From positions 62,001-126,000 of the forward strand of contig NZ_JACYFU010000003.1 in the NCBI RefSeq assembly GCF_014837245.1: a stretch of 64,000 nucleotides of DNA, given 5' to 3'. This DNA comes from Devosia oryzisoli. Its GTDB lineage: Bacteria; Pseudomonadota; Alphaproteobacteria; Rhizobiales; Devosiaceae. The notes beneath the pieces are model-generated. The model did no database searches. It was not told the DNA's origin and was given only the letters and a program-made list of their open reading frames with translations. How positions within the stretch are numbered: position 1 is the stretch's first letter; every line of letters begins with the position of its first letter. A program made the translations under genes and the position numbers. Of the stretch, positions 34,803 through 43,631 are shown in pieces.

Positions 34803-35810
34803 CTACTGCACCCGGATGCGCGGATTGATGAGGGCGTAGAGCAGGTCGACGAGAAGGTTCACCGCCATGACGATGAGGGCGATGATCAGGAGCCCCGACT
34901 GCACCACGACATAGTCGCGCTTGGAGATGGAATCGATCATCCACTTGCCGATGCCCGGCCAGGTGAAGATGGTTTCTGTGAGGATGGCGCCGCCCAGCAG
35001 CAGCCCCACCTGCAGGCCGATGGTGGTCACCACCGGGATCAGCGCGTTGCGCAGCGCATGGACGTTGACGACGCGGCGCGGGGGCATGCCCTTGGCCTTG
35101 GCCGTGCGCACATAGTCCTCGCCCAGCACTTCGAGCATGGCCGAGCGCGTCTGGCGCGCGATGACGGCAAGCGGGATGGTCCCCAGCACCACGGCGGGCA
35201 GGATCAGATGCCGCACCGCCGAAACGAAAGCCGGCCAGTTGCCGTAAAGCAGCGTGTCGATCAGCATGAAGCCGGTAATCGGCCGCAGGAAAAAGGTGAG
35301 GTCGATGCGCCCCGACACCGGGGTCCAGCCCAGATAGCCGGAAAAGAAGATGATCAGAAGCAGGCCCCACCAGAAGATGGGCATGGAATAGCCGGTCAGC
35401 GCCACGCCCATGGTGAACTGGTCGAACCAGGAGCCGCGCTTGACGGCGGCAAAGATCCCCGCCGGGATGCCGATGATGACGGCCAGGAACATGGCCGAGA
35501 GCGACAACTCGATGGTGGCGGGGAAGAGCGTCATGAACTCATTGATCACCGGGCGCTTGGTGGCCAGCGAAATGCCGAAATCGCCGCGCAGGACCGACCA
35601 GAGATAATTGAAGTATTGCTGCCAGATGGGCAGGTTGTAGCCGAACTGCTCCTTGAGGATTTCGTAGCGCTCCGGCGTGACGCCGTGCTGGCCCGCCATG
35701 GCCAGGATCGGGTCGCCAGGAAGCACGCGCACGAAGGCGAAGGCGCAGATGGAGATGCCGAGAATGGTCGGCAGCAGCAAGGCAAGCTTGCGCAGGACAT
35801 AGGTGAGCAT
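34803..35810 (-). CDS. dppB: Dipeptide/oligopeptide ABC transporter permease DppB
   Basis: 335 residues, six spans, beginning LTYVLRKLALLLPTILGIS. The ALRNALIPVVTTIGLQVGLLLGG region and LTETIFTWPGIGKW identify the DppB/OppB family. Forms the channel with DppC. It is separated from dppA by 175 bases holding a strong hairpin. Confidence 0.88.
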   Translation of the reverse strand: MLTYVLRKLALLLPTILGISICAFAFVRVLPGDPILAMAGQHGVTPERYEILKEQFGYNLPIWQQYFNYLWSVLRGDFGISLATKRPVINEFMTLFPATIELSLSAMFLAVIIGIPAGIFAAVKRGSWFDQFTMGVALTGYSMPIFWWGLLLIIFFSGYLGWTPVSGRIDLTFFLRPITGFMLIDTLLYGNWPAFVSAVRHLILPAVVLGTIPLAVIARQTRSAMLEVLGEDYVRTAKAKGMPPRRVVNVHALRNALIPVVTTIGLQVGLLLGGAILTETIFTWPGIGKWMIDSISKRDYVVVQSGLLIIALIVMAVNLLVDLLYALINPRIRVQ

Positions 35811-35925
35811 GGGTCGGGTTCTTGCCCCTTGGCGGTCCGTCTAGGCGACACACCGCGTTTCCTGTTGTGGCCGGATCTGGCCGGGTGCCGTTGTTCGGCG
35901 CCTCGTGATCCCGCTCTCTTAAAGC

Positions 35926-35960
35926 TGAGCCCCGGTCCGGCGGCGCCGGATCGAGGCTCA
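35926..35960 (-). other. Intergenic hairpin between dppA and dppB
   Basis: TGAGCC...GGCTCA outer arms and CCGGC-GGC-GCCGG inner arms with a 5 by 5 internal loop. It lies shortly after the dppA stop codon. Without a T-run it probably protects dppA message from 3' decay, or reduces read-through to the membrane and ATPase genes. Confidence 0.6.
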
Positions 35961-35985
35961 ATGGCGAAAATGCGCGGTCGACGCC

Positions 35986-37581
35986 TTATTCGGCGATGTC
36001 GACGCCCTTGAAGATGTGCGAGCCGAGCGGGCTCATCTTGTAGTTCTGCACCTTCTTGTTCATCGGCATGAACACGCGGCTATGGGCCAGGGTGATCGCC
36101 GGCTCTTCCTGCTTGAAGATTTCCTGGGCCTTGGTGTAGAGCGCGGCGCGCTCGTCCTGGTCGGCGGTCTTCTTGGCGTCCTGGATGGCCGTCTCGAAGT
36201 CGTCATTGCACCAGCTCGAATAGTTCGAGACGCCGATGGCCGAGCAGGAGAACAGGGTCGCAAAGAAGTTGTCCGGATCGCCGTTGTCACCGGTCCAACC
36301 GATCATGAAGGGGCCCTTGCGGTCCTTCTGCTTGCCGCGCTCGCGGTATTCGGTCCACTCGTAGGTCACGATGTTGGCGGTAACTCCCACCTTGGCCCAG
36401 TCGGACTGGATCAGTTCGGCAACGCGCTGGCCGTTCGGGTTGTACGGACGCGACACCGGAATGGCCCAGAGATCGGTGGTGAGGTCGGTCACGCCGGCCT
36501 CTTCGAGCATCTGCTTGGCTTTTTCCGGATCATAGACGTCGGCCGGAATGGCGTCGTTATAGGACCACATGGTGGGCGGGATCAGGTTCTTGGCGTCCTG
36601 GCCGGCACCCTGGTAGACGGCGTCGATGATGGCCTGCTTGTCGATGGCCATGGTCAGCGCCTTGCGCACTTCGGGATTGTCGAAGGGCTTCTCGGTGACG
36701 TTGTAGGAGATGTAGCCGATATTGAGGCCTTCCTGCTCCATCACGTTGAGGTTTTCGTCGGCCTTGAGCGTTTCGATATCGGCAGGTGCCGGATAGGGCA
36801 TGATATCGCATTCGCCGGCCAGGAGGCGCTGGGCGCGCACCGAGGCGTCGGTGGTGATGGCGAAAACGAGGTCGTCGATCGGCTGCTTGCCGTCCCAGTA
36901 GTCGGCAAACGCCTGGTAACGGATGACGGTGTCGAGCTGGTAGTCGACGAACTGGAACGGACCGGTGCCGATCGGCTGCGTCGAGAAGGCGGCCATGTTG
37001 CCGTCGGCTTCGAGCTTGTCGGCATACTCCTTGGAGACGATCGACGCGAAGTCCATCGCCAGGTTCGCCAGCATCGGCGCATTGGGCTCGGTCAGGGTCA
37101 GCTTGACGGTGAGATCGTCAACCTTTTCAAGCGACTTGATGTACTTGGGCATGTCCATGCCCTGGAAATAGTCCCAGGTCATGCCTTCGAGGTACTGGTT
37201 CCAGGGATTGTCTTCCTTGTACTGGCGCTCGAAGGAGAAGATCACGTCGTCGGCGTTGAGATCACGCGACGGGGTGAAGTACGAGGTGGTGTGGAACTTG
37301 ACGCCGGGGCGCAGGTGGAAGGTGTATTCCAGGCCGTCGTCAGAGATTTCCCAGCTCTCGGCCAGGGCCGGAGCCACCTCGGTGGTGCCGGGGACGAATT
37401 CGACCAGACGGTTGTAGATGGTCTGCGAGGAGGCGTCGAAGTCGTTGCCGCCGGTCAGCGGACCGGGGTCGAAGTGGGCGGGGGAAGCTTCCGAGCAGTA
37501 TACAAGCTGCTTGGCCTCGGCAGCGCCGGCGGCAAGAGCCACCATCGCCGTAGCCGCCATCATCGTCTTCATCAATTTCAT
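35986..37581 (-). CDS. dppA: Dipeptide/oligopeptide ABC transporter substrate-binding protein DppA
   Basis: 531 residues from ATG 37581 (GGGAGACGAC upstream). A signal peptide MKLMKTMMAATAMVALAAG ends at AEA; then QLVYCSEASPAHFDPGPLTGGNDF, the SBP family 5 opening. The blocks EVAPALAESWEISDDGLEYTF and NPEVRKALTMAIDKQAI are typical of DppA. Binds small peptides (dipeptides by best resemblance) in the periplasm. First gene of the operon; a perfect 16-base palindrome lies about 100 bases upstream. Confidence 0.88.
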   Translation of the reverse strand: MKLMKTMMAATAMVALAAGAAEAKQLVYCSEASPAHFDPGPLTGGNDFDASSQTIYNRLVEFVPGTTEVAPALAESWEISDDGLEYTFHLRPGVKFHTTSYFTPSRDLNADDVIFSFERQYKEDNPWNQYLEGMTWDYFQGMDMPKYIKSLEKVDDLTVKLTLTEPNAPMLANLAMDFASIVSKEYADKLEADGNMAAFSTQPIGTGPFQFVDYQLDTVIRYQAFADYWDGKQPIDDLVFAITTDASVRAQRLLAGECDIMPYPAPADIETLKADENLNVMEQEGLNIGYISYNVTEKPFDNPEVRKALTMAIDKQAIIDAVYQGAGQDAKNLIPPTMWSYNDAIPADVYDPEKAKQMLEEAGVTDLTTDLWAIPVSRPYNPNGQRVAELIQSDWAKVGVTANIVTYEWTEYRERGKQKDRKGPFMIGWTGDNGDPDNFFATLFSCSAIGVSNYSSWCNDDFETAIQDAKKTADQDERAALYTKAQEIFKQEEPAITLAHSRVFMPMNKKVQNYKMSPLGSHIFKGVDIAE

Positions 37582-37681
37582 CAGTGTCGTCTCCCGAAAC
37601 GAATTATTGCGCACCTGGATTGCACGCCAGGGGCTTGAGGGACACAAAAGCCTAGATTCTAAAGGAGCGCAATGGGTGAGT

Positions 37682-37697
37682 TTGACCAATTGGTCAA
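37682..37697. promoter_or_regulatory. Candidate operator upstream of dppA
   Basis: TTGACCAATTGGTCAA is a perfect 16-base palindrome 101 bases upstream of the dppA start. It contains the TGGTC/GACCA half-site also found near gntR and denD. A regulator of GntR or LysR type could bind it; which one is unknown. Confidence 0.5.
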
Positions 37698-37808
37698 CCG
37701 TGTGACGGAGGGAACGCCCTTCCACAGAAATGGACGGAAACGAAAACAACCGTTCGGACGCGGCCTTACGGCTTGCCCCGCCTCCCGCGGCCCGTGCTAG
37801 ATGGCTGC

Positions 37809-38372
37809 ATGCGCCGCGCCCTTCGCCTTGCCAGCCTGGCATTTGCTCTTTTCCTGTCCGTCTCCGGCGTCAGGGCCGTGGAGCCCGGCTGGCACTATTC
37901 GCCGCTTCCCGGCGAAGGCGACCGTGCATCTTTGGGGTGCGACAGCAAGGCGACGGCCTCGGCATTCACATGCCTCGCCGTGCGGTGCGAAGACGATCTC
38001 ACGACCGGCCTCTATGTCCACGCCAGCGATCCGCCCGCCAGCCCTGCCCGGTGGACGCTGACCATCGATCGCGAAAACCTTGCCTTGAGGACCGAACCCG
38101 CCGCGAGCCCCTACGCCGCGCGGGTGGTGGGCGATATTGCGCCCATCCTCGAGAGGCTCGAACAGGGCACGTTCGTCTATCTCCGGCGCGACGATGACGA
38201 TAGTGACGCCTTCGTGTTCATCGACCTGGCCGGCTCCCTTACTTCCATCCGCGAGGCCCTCTACTGGTGCGCACCCAAGGCGCCAGTCTCCGAACAAAAC
38301 ACGCTTTCCCGCGTTACGCCGCAAACGGAAATGGAGAACAGTAATGAACCGACGTCCCCTGGGCCGCAGTGA
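37809..38372 (+). CDS. Secreted hypothetical protein
   Basis: 187 residues from ATG 37809, with a signal peptide (ALRLASLAFALFLSVSGVRA). The mature part has four cysteines (CDSK, CLAVRC, WCAP), suggesting disulfides, and no recognised domain. The stop lies 29 bases inside the following aldo/keto reductase gene, so the two are co-transcribed; the frame before the overlap is well formed. Confidence 0.6.
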   Translation: MRRALRLASLAFALFLSVSGVRAVEPGWHYSPLPGEGDRASLGCDSKATASAFTCLAVRCEDDLTTGLYVHASDPPASPARWTLTIDRENLALRTEPAASPYAARVVGDIAPILERLEQGTFVYLRRDDDDSDAFVFIDLAGSLTSIREALYWCAPKAPVSEQNTLSRVTPQTEMENSNEPTSPGPQ

Positions 38373-39282
38373 ACTGGTGATCGAGCCGCTTGTCCTGGGT
38401 GGCAATGTCTTCGGCTGGACCGTCGACGAAACCAGGGGCTTCGACATCCTCGACGCCTTTGTCGAGGAAGGGTTCACCGCCATCGACACGGCCGAGGGCT
38501 ACCCCAACTGGGTGCCCGGCAATCCGCCGGGGATGAGCGAGACCATTATCGGCAAGTGGCTCAAGGCGCGTGGCAATCGCGACAAGGTGCACATCTTCAC
38601 CAAGGTCAATTCGGGCAAGAAGCCGGGCGGGCTCAAGGCCGATGCCATCAAGAGCTCGGTGGAGGACAGCCTCAAGCGCCTGCAGACCGACTATATCGAC
38701 CTCTATTTCAGCCATTGGCCCGACAGCGAAGCCAGCCACGAGGAGACGCTCGAGGCCTATGATGTGCTGATCCGGGCCGGCAAGGTGCGTGTCATCGGCG
38801 CCTCGAACTATACGACGGAAATGATGGAGGATGCCCAGCAGACCTCGATCGTCAAATCCCTGCCCCGCTACGAGGTCGTCCAGCCGCGCTACAACCTTTA
38901 TGATCGCGCCGAGTTCGAGGCGCTGCGCGACTATCTGGTCAAGAACGAGGTAGGGGCTGTCGTCTACTACAGCCTCGCCTCGGGCTTTCTCACCGGCAAA
39001 TATCGCTCAAAGAGCGACTTGGGGCAGTCGCCGCGCGGCGGCGGCGTCGAGCGGTATCTTGACGAAAAGGGCCTGGCGATCCTGGGCGCTCTCGACACCG
39101 TGGCCGCCGATCTCGATGCCACCCCTGCCGAGGTGGCGCTGGCCTGGCTGATTGCCAAGCCCGGCGTTTCGGCCCCCATCGCCTCGGCGACTTCGGTGGA
39201 GCAGGTTCGCTCCATCGCCCGTGGCGCACGCCTTTCCCTGTCGGACGATGCTGTCGCCAAGCTGGACGCGGCTGGACGCTGA
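38344..39282 (+). CDS. Aldo/keto reductase
   Basis: 312 residues from ATG 38344 with GGAG upstream. The tetrad is D48, Y53, K87 and H124 (AIDTAEGYP, IFTKV, FSHWPD). NADPH-linked reduction of an aldehyde or sugar is expected. It follows the secreted protein gene with overlap and is convergent with the LacI gene (2 bases between stops). Substrate unknown. Confidence 0.85.
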   Translation: MNRRPLGRSELVIEPLVLGGNVFGWTVDETRGFDILDAFVEEGFTAIDTAEGYPNWVPGNPPGMSETIIGKWLKARGNRDKVHIFTKVNSGKKPGGLKADAIKSSVEDSLKRLQTDYIDLYFSHWPDSEASHEETLEAYDVLIRAGKVRVIGASNYTTEMMEDAQQTSIVKSLPRYEVVQPRYNLYDRAEFEALRDYLVKNEVGAVVYYSLASGFLTGKYRSKSDLGQSPRGGGVERYLDEKGLAILGALDTVAADLDATPAEVALAWLIAKPGVSAPIASATSVEQVRSIARGARLSLSDDAVAKLDAAGR

Positions 39283-39284
39283 GG

Positions 39285-40310
39285 TCAGCCGCTGCGCCAA
39301 TGCAGCACGGGCTCGGCGAGCCGCTGCAGGTCCTGCGGCGGTTCGCCGGCGATGCGGCGGAGCAACAGGCGCGTCAGTTCATCGCCAGCGGCCGTCACAT
39401 TCTCCTCGATGGAGTCGAGGTCCGGGAACAGCGTGGGCACGATCCCCGAGGTCTGCTTGTAGATGACGTCGATGGCGCGAGAGGGGAACTGTCCGCTGGC
39501 GATCAGCCCGCCCAGTAGCGCAATCGCGCGCATTTCGCTGTCGCAGATGATCCCATCGGGGGCATCAGCGCGCCCGGCAAGATCCCGCGCCAGATCGCGA
39601 ATGCGGGCCGGATCCCCTTGTGCCGGCCGGGTATCGAGAACCTCGGCGGAAACGCCCGCCTTTGCGGCCGCCTTGCGGAAGGCTCTGGTAATATTGGCGT
39701 AGTTGGTGGTCCGGTCGTCGCCGATCATGAGCAGCAGCCGCCGCCGGCCTTTCTGCGCCAGCCGCTCCACGGCCTTCTGCGCGAAGACCTCGGAATGAAA
39801 ATCGACGAACGCGTGCGGCGCCGAAAAGCCTGTCCGGCCGTGGCTGACGAAGGGAAAACCGCGTTCGGTCAGAAACCTGACCCGCTCGTCATCGGGCGTG
39901 GTGTGGGTGATTACCACCCCGTCTGCCGCCCGGTTGACCAGAATATAGCGCACCGTTTCCAGTGTCGGTTCAGCACTGAATTCCGGCGCCACGTTGAGAT
40001 GATAGCGCGTCCCGACCAGCGCGCGCCCGATGCCCTGGATCATCTGCCGCGCAAAATCCACCGAGTCCTCCCCGCCGCCCAGCACCAAAGTCAGGACGTT
40101 GGTCTTGCCCGTTCGCAGCCGTACCCCGGCGCGGTCGGGCACGTATCCCAGTTCGGCCGCCGCTGCCGCCACGCGGTCGCGGGTCTCTGCCTTGAGCGTC
40201 GCGCCACCGCGCAACGACAGCGACACCGTCGAGAGGCTAAGCCCCGTCTTTTCCGCGATGGTTTTGAGCGTTACCCGCTCATGCGCCTCGTCCGGGCTCT
40301 GCTCTGTCAT
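39285..40310 (-). CDS. LacI-family transcriptional regulator (divergent from GH38)
   Basis: 341 residues: helix-turn-helix TLKTIAEKTGLSLSTVSLSLRG at about 14-36 and hinge VAAAAAELGYVPDRAGVRLRT, then a sugar-binding domain. It resembles the other LacI protein in this window in its first 80 residues and overall design. It is transcribed away from the alpha-mannosidase gene; the 114-base gap carries TTGCAACGTTGCAA, a classic LacI-type operator. It probably represses the mannosidase until a mannoside is present. Confidence 0.87.
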   Translation of the reverse strand: MTEQSPDEAHERVTLKTIAEKTGLSLSTVSLSLRGGATLKAETRDRVAAAAAELGYVPDRAGVRLRTGKTNVLTLVLGGGEDSVDFARQMIQGIGRALVGTRYHLNVAPEFSAEPTLETVRYILVNRAADGVVITHTTPDDERVRFLTERGFPFVSHGRTGFSAPHAFVDFHSEVFAQKAVERLAQKGRRRLLLMIGDDRTTNYANITRAFRKAAAKAGVSAEVLDTRPAQGDPARIRDLARDLAGRADAPDGIICDSEMRAIALLGGLIASGQFPSRAIDVIYKQTSGIVPTLFPDLDSIEENVTAAGDELTRLLLRRIAGEPPQDLQRLAEPVLHWRSG

Positions 40311-40366
40311 TTTCGGCTCCTGTTGCCGTTCTAGTGCGGTTCCTCCCGCAAGGGAACCACTCCGGA

Positions 40367-40380
40367 TTGCAACGTTGCAA
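40367..40380. promoter_or_regulatory. LacI-type operator in front of alpha-mannosidase gene
   Basis: TTGCAACGTTGCAA is a perfect 14-base palindrome with the central CG typical of LacI-family sites, 45 bases before the mannosidase start and 57 bases before the lacI start. Confidence 0.65.
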
Positions 40381-40424
40381 CGGGACGGCTACTCTCCCGC
40401 CATCTTTGCATCTCGGACCGCGCC

Positions 40425-43400
40425 ATGACCTACTCCAATCCGCTCGCCACCAAGCTGGGCCTGCTCGACGACGATCTCAAGATGGAGGGCAAGCTCCTGC
40501 GGCTGTGCAAGGATCTTGAGCAGAAGACCCGTACGCCCCTGCCGGATGTGCCGTTCGAATGGCGCGTGCAGCGCGCGGATGGTTTTTCGGCCTCCGATGC
40601 GCTGGCCGCGGACTGGCGGCAGTGGGAGCCGTTCGGGCGCCACTCCGTCTGGGGCAAGCACCAGGAACACACCTGGTTCGCGGCCGAGATCGTGGTTCCG
40701 GAGGGAGCGCGCGGCAAGACGTTCGTCATGCACGTCACCAGCCAGTGGCAGGATCGCCCGGGATCGACGGATCCCCAGTGCCTGGCTTATCTCGACGGCC
40801 ACATCGCCCAGGCGCTTGACGGCAACCACACCGAACTCGTCATCGAGCGCGATGCGACGCCCGGCAACCGACACGTCCTCCTCATCAACGCCTTCACCTT
40901 CTTCGACCGGCCGCTGGTGGGCTTCAACACGGACTTCTTCATCCGCAACGAACGGGCCGAACAGCTCTACTACGATCTGCAAACCCCGCTGGACGTTGCC
41001 GTGCTGCTCTACCAGAACGACCCGCGCCGGCATGCAATCCTCGGGATTGTCGAGCGGGCCCTGCGCGCCCTCGACCGGCGCGATGGCCACACCCCGGAAT
41101 TTGAGGCCAGCCTGCCCGCCGCCGAAAAGATCGCGGCCGAAATCTACGCCCTCGTGGACACGCAAGTGCAGCCGCAGATTACCGCCGTCGGCTCCACCCA
41201 TCTCGACGTCGGTTGGCTCTGGCGCGTCCTGCACACACGGGACAAGACGGGCCGCAGCTTTGCCACGGTGCTCAACCTCATGGAGGAGTATCCGCAGTTC
41301 GTCTTCATGTACAACCAGTCGGTGCTCTTCGATTTCCTCAAGACGGACTACCCCGAACTCTGGGAGCGCATGCTCAAGCGCGTCAAATCCGGGCAGTTCG
41401 AAATCGAAGGCGCCATGTGGGTGGAGCCGGACGTCAACATCGCCTCGGGCGAGAGCCTGGTGCGCCAGATCATGCGCGGCAAGCGCTTCCATCGGGAGAA
41501 TTTCGGCGTCGATCCACGCACGGTCTGGCTGCCCGACACCTTCGGCTATTCGGCCAACCTGCCGCAGATCATGGCCAAGTCGGGCCTTGAGTACTTCGTC
41601 ACTTCCAAGCTCAGCTGGAACGACACCGACCGGCATCCCTACGACACCTTCTTCTGGCGCGGCATCGACGGCACCGTCACCAAGGCGCAGTTGATCACGG
41701 CGCAGGCCTATGACAGCGAGCAGATCTTCACGACCTACAATGGCGACCTGTCCGTCAGCGAGACCATGGGCGTCTGGAAGCGCTACGAGCCCAAGGCGGC
41801 CCACAACGAGGTCGTCATGTCCTATGGCTATGGCGATGGTGGAGGTGGCCCGACGCGCGCCATGATCGAGCGCGGCATCCGCCTCCAGCGCGGCATCCCC
41901 GGTGCGCCGCGGGTCAAGCTCGAAGGCATCGTGCCCTTCCTCGATCGGCTGGGCGCGGCGATGGAGGCCAACCCCAATAAATTCCCGGTGTGGAACGGGG
42001 AGCTTTACCTGCAGTACCACCGCGGCACGCTGACCTCGGTGGCAAAAAACAAGGCCAACAACCGCAACGCGGAGCGGCGCCTGCGCGAGCTCGAATTCTT
42101 GGGCGCCACGGCGCTGGCCACCGCCGGGGTCGCCTACCCTTGCGATATCCTGGCGGAATTCTGGGAACTGGTGCTGATCAACCAGTTCCACGACATCCTG
42201 CCCGGCACCTCGATCCCCGAGGTCTATGTCGATAGCGATGCGGATTACGAACGCATCTTTTCAACGCTCAACTCGGCCAACGGCCCCTGGCACGCCAGCG
42301 CCATGGCCGCCGCCAGGCCCGGCCACCAGCTGCGGCTTCTCAACTTCACCAGCCAGGGCCGAAAGGGTCTCATATCCCTCGGCGCTGCCGTCCCCGCGGA
42401 GGGTTTTGCACTGGCCACTGCCGCCGGCACGGCCCCGCTGCAGCAGATCACCCGAGCCGACGGGTCAACCTTGTCCGTGGGTTGGGCAGGCGATATCGCC
42501 CCCTTGGGCTGGGCGGCGGCGCAGATCGTCGCGGGGGAGAGCAGTGCTCCCGCCGAGCTCTCCGTCTCGCCGCAGCATCTCGAAAACGCGCATCTGCGGA
42601 TCGAACTCGATCCGAGCGGCGAGATCATCTCCATCCATGACAAGCAGCGCGACCGCGAGGTTCTCGCACCGGGCCTGGCCGCCAACCGCCTCATTGCCTA
42701 TGAAGACAAGCCGATGGAATGGGACGCCTGGGACATCGACCGGTACTTCGAAGAGCAGTTCTGGCCCCTGGCGGAGGAGAAAGCGGCCATCTCCGTGGTG
42801 GAGAGCGGGCCGTTGCGTGCGGCCATCCGCATCGAGCGTGCCTATCGCGCCTCGCGCATCGTGCAGATCGTGTCGCTGGCGGTGGGTGAACGCCAGGTCG
42901 AGTTCGACACCTTCATCGATTGGCGCGAACGCGCGCAGGTCATCAAGGCGGTGTTCCCGTTCGATCTCAATACCTCCGAAATCCGCTCGGAAATCCAGTT
43001 CGGGCACGTCAAGCGCCCGACCCATCGCAACACCAGCTGGGACAAGGCCCGGTTCGAGGCCTCGATGCACCGGTGGGTCGATCTTTCGGAGCCCGACTTC
43101 GGCGTGGCGCTGCTCAACGACAGCAAGTACGCCTATGACTGCCATGAGCAGACCGTTCGGCTGACCCTGGTCCGCGGCTCGAGCTTCCCAAGCCCCGATG
43201 CCGACATCGGAGAGCATCGCATCCGCTATGGACTTTTCGTCCATGACGGCGTGGTCGATCTCAGCACCGTTCACGACGCGGCCGAACGGTTCAACAACCC
43301 CGTAGCCGTCATCGGCAATAGCCATCCAGTGGACGCAGCGGATGCCGATCTCGGTGCTTTCAGCCTGGCGCGCGTGACGGCGCCCAACGTGGCCGTCGAA

Positions 43401-43631
43401 ACCGTCAAGAAGGCAGAGGCGTCGAACGCTCTGGTGCTGCGCGTCTTCGAGACCGCCAACCAGCGGGCGCGCACGCGGATCGAGTTCGGCATCCCGGTCG
43501 GGCGTGTGCGCCCGGTCGACCTGATGGAGGAAAATCCCGGCGCTTCCCTCGTGGTCGAGAACGGCGGGGTGACGCTCTCGCTGCGGCCCTTCGAGATCGT
43601 CACGCTCCTCGTCGAACTGAAGGAGAGTTGA
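40425..43631 (+). CDS. Glycoside hydrolase family 38 alpha-mannosidase
   Basis: 1068 residues, full length for bacterial GH38. Zinc ligands H259 and D261 in GSTHLDVGWLW, nucleophile D371 in LPDTFGYSANLP, and a further metal histidine in NQFHDILPGTS. The C-terminal third is the beta-rich GH38C region. No signal peptide, so it cuts imported manno-oligosaccharides in the cytoplasm. Under probable control of the divergent LacI gene. No transporter gene is directly linked. Its 3' end overlaps the next gene, on the other strand, by 32 bases. Confidence 0.92.
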   Translation: MTYSNPLATKLGLLDDDLKMEGKLLRLCKDLEQKTRTPLPDVPFEWRVQRADGFSASDALAADWRQWEPFGRHSVWGKHQEHTWFAAEIVVPEGARGKTFVMHVTSQWQDRPGSTDPQCLAYLDGHIAQALDGNHTELVIERDATPGNRHVLLINAFTFFDRPLVGFNTDFFIRNERAEQLYYDLQTPLDVAVLLYQNDPRRHAILGIVERALRALDRRDGHTPEFEASLPAAEKIAAEIYALVDTQVQPQITAVGSTHLDVGWLWRVLHTRDKTGRSFATVLNLMEEYPQFVFMYNQSVLFDFLKTDYPELWERMLKRVKSGQFEIEGAMWVEPDVNIASGESLVRQIMRGKRFHRENFGVDPRTVWLPDTFGYSANLPQIMAKSGLEYFVTSKLSWNDTDRHPYDTFFWRGIDGTVTKAQLITAQAYDSEQIFTTYNGDLSVSETMGVWKRYEPKAAHNEVVMSYGYGDGGGGPTRAMIERGIRLQRGIPGAPRVKLEGIVPFLDRLGAAMEANPNKFPVWNGELYLQYHRGTLTSVAKNKANNRNAERRLRELEFLGATALATAGVAYPCDILAEFWELVLINQFHDILPGTSIPEVYVDSDADYERIFSTLNSANGPWHASAMAAARPGHQLRLLNFTSQGRKGLISLGAAVPAEGFALATAAGTAPLQQITRADGSTLSVGWAGDIAPLGWAAAQIVAGESSAPAELSVSPQHLENAHLRIELDPSGEIISIHDKQRDREVLAPGLAANRLIAYEDKPMEWDAWDIDRYFEEQFWPLAEEKAAISVVESGPLRAAIRIERAYRASRIVQIVSLAVGERQVEFDTFIDWRERAQVIKAVFPFDLNTSEIRSEIQFGHVKRPTHRNTSWDKARFEASMHRWVDLSEPDFGVALLNDSKYAYDCHEQTVRLTLVRGSSFPSPDADIGEHRIRYGLFVHDGVVDLSTVHDAAERFNNPVAVIGNSHPVDAADADLGAFSLARVTAPNVAVETVKKAEASNALVLRVFETANQRARTRIEFGIPVGRVRPVDLMEENPGASLVVENGGVTLSLRPFEIVTLLVELKES

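Noticed and set aside
36016..37638. 540-codon open frame on the plus strand
   Set aside because: Antisense to dppA, whose family motifs and signal peptide are clear.
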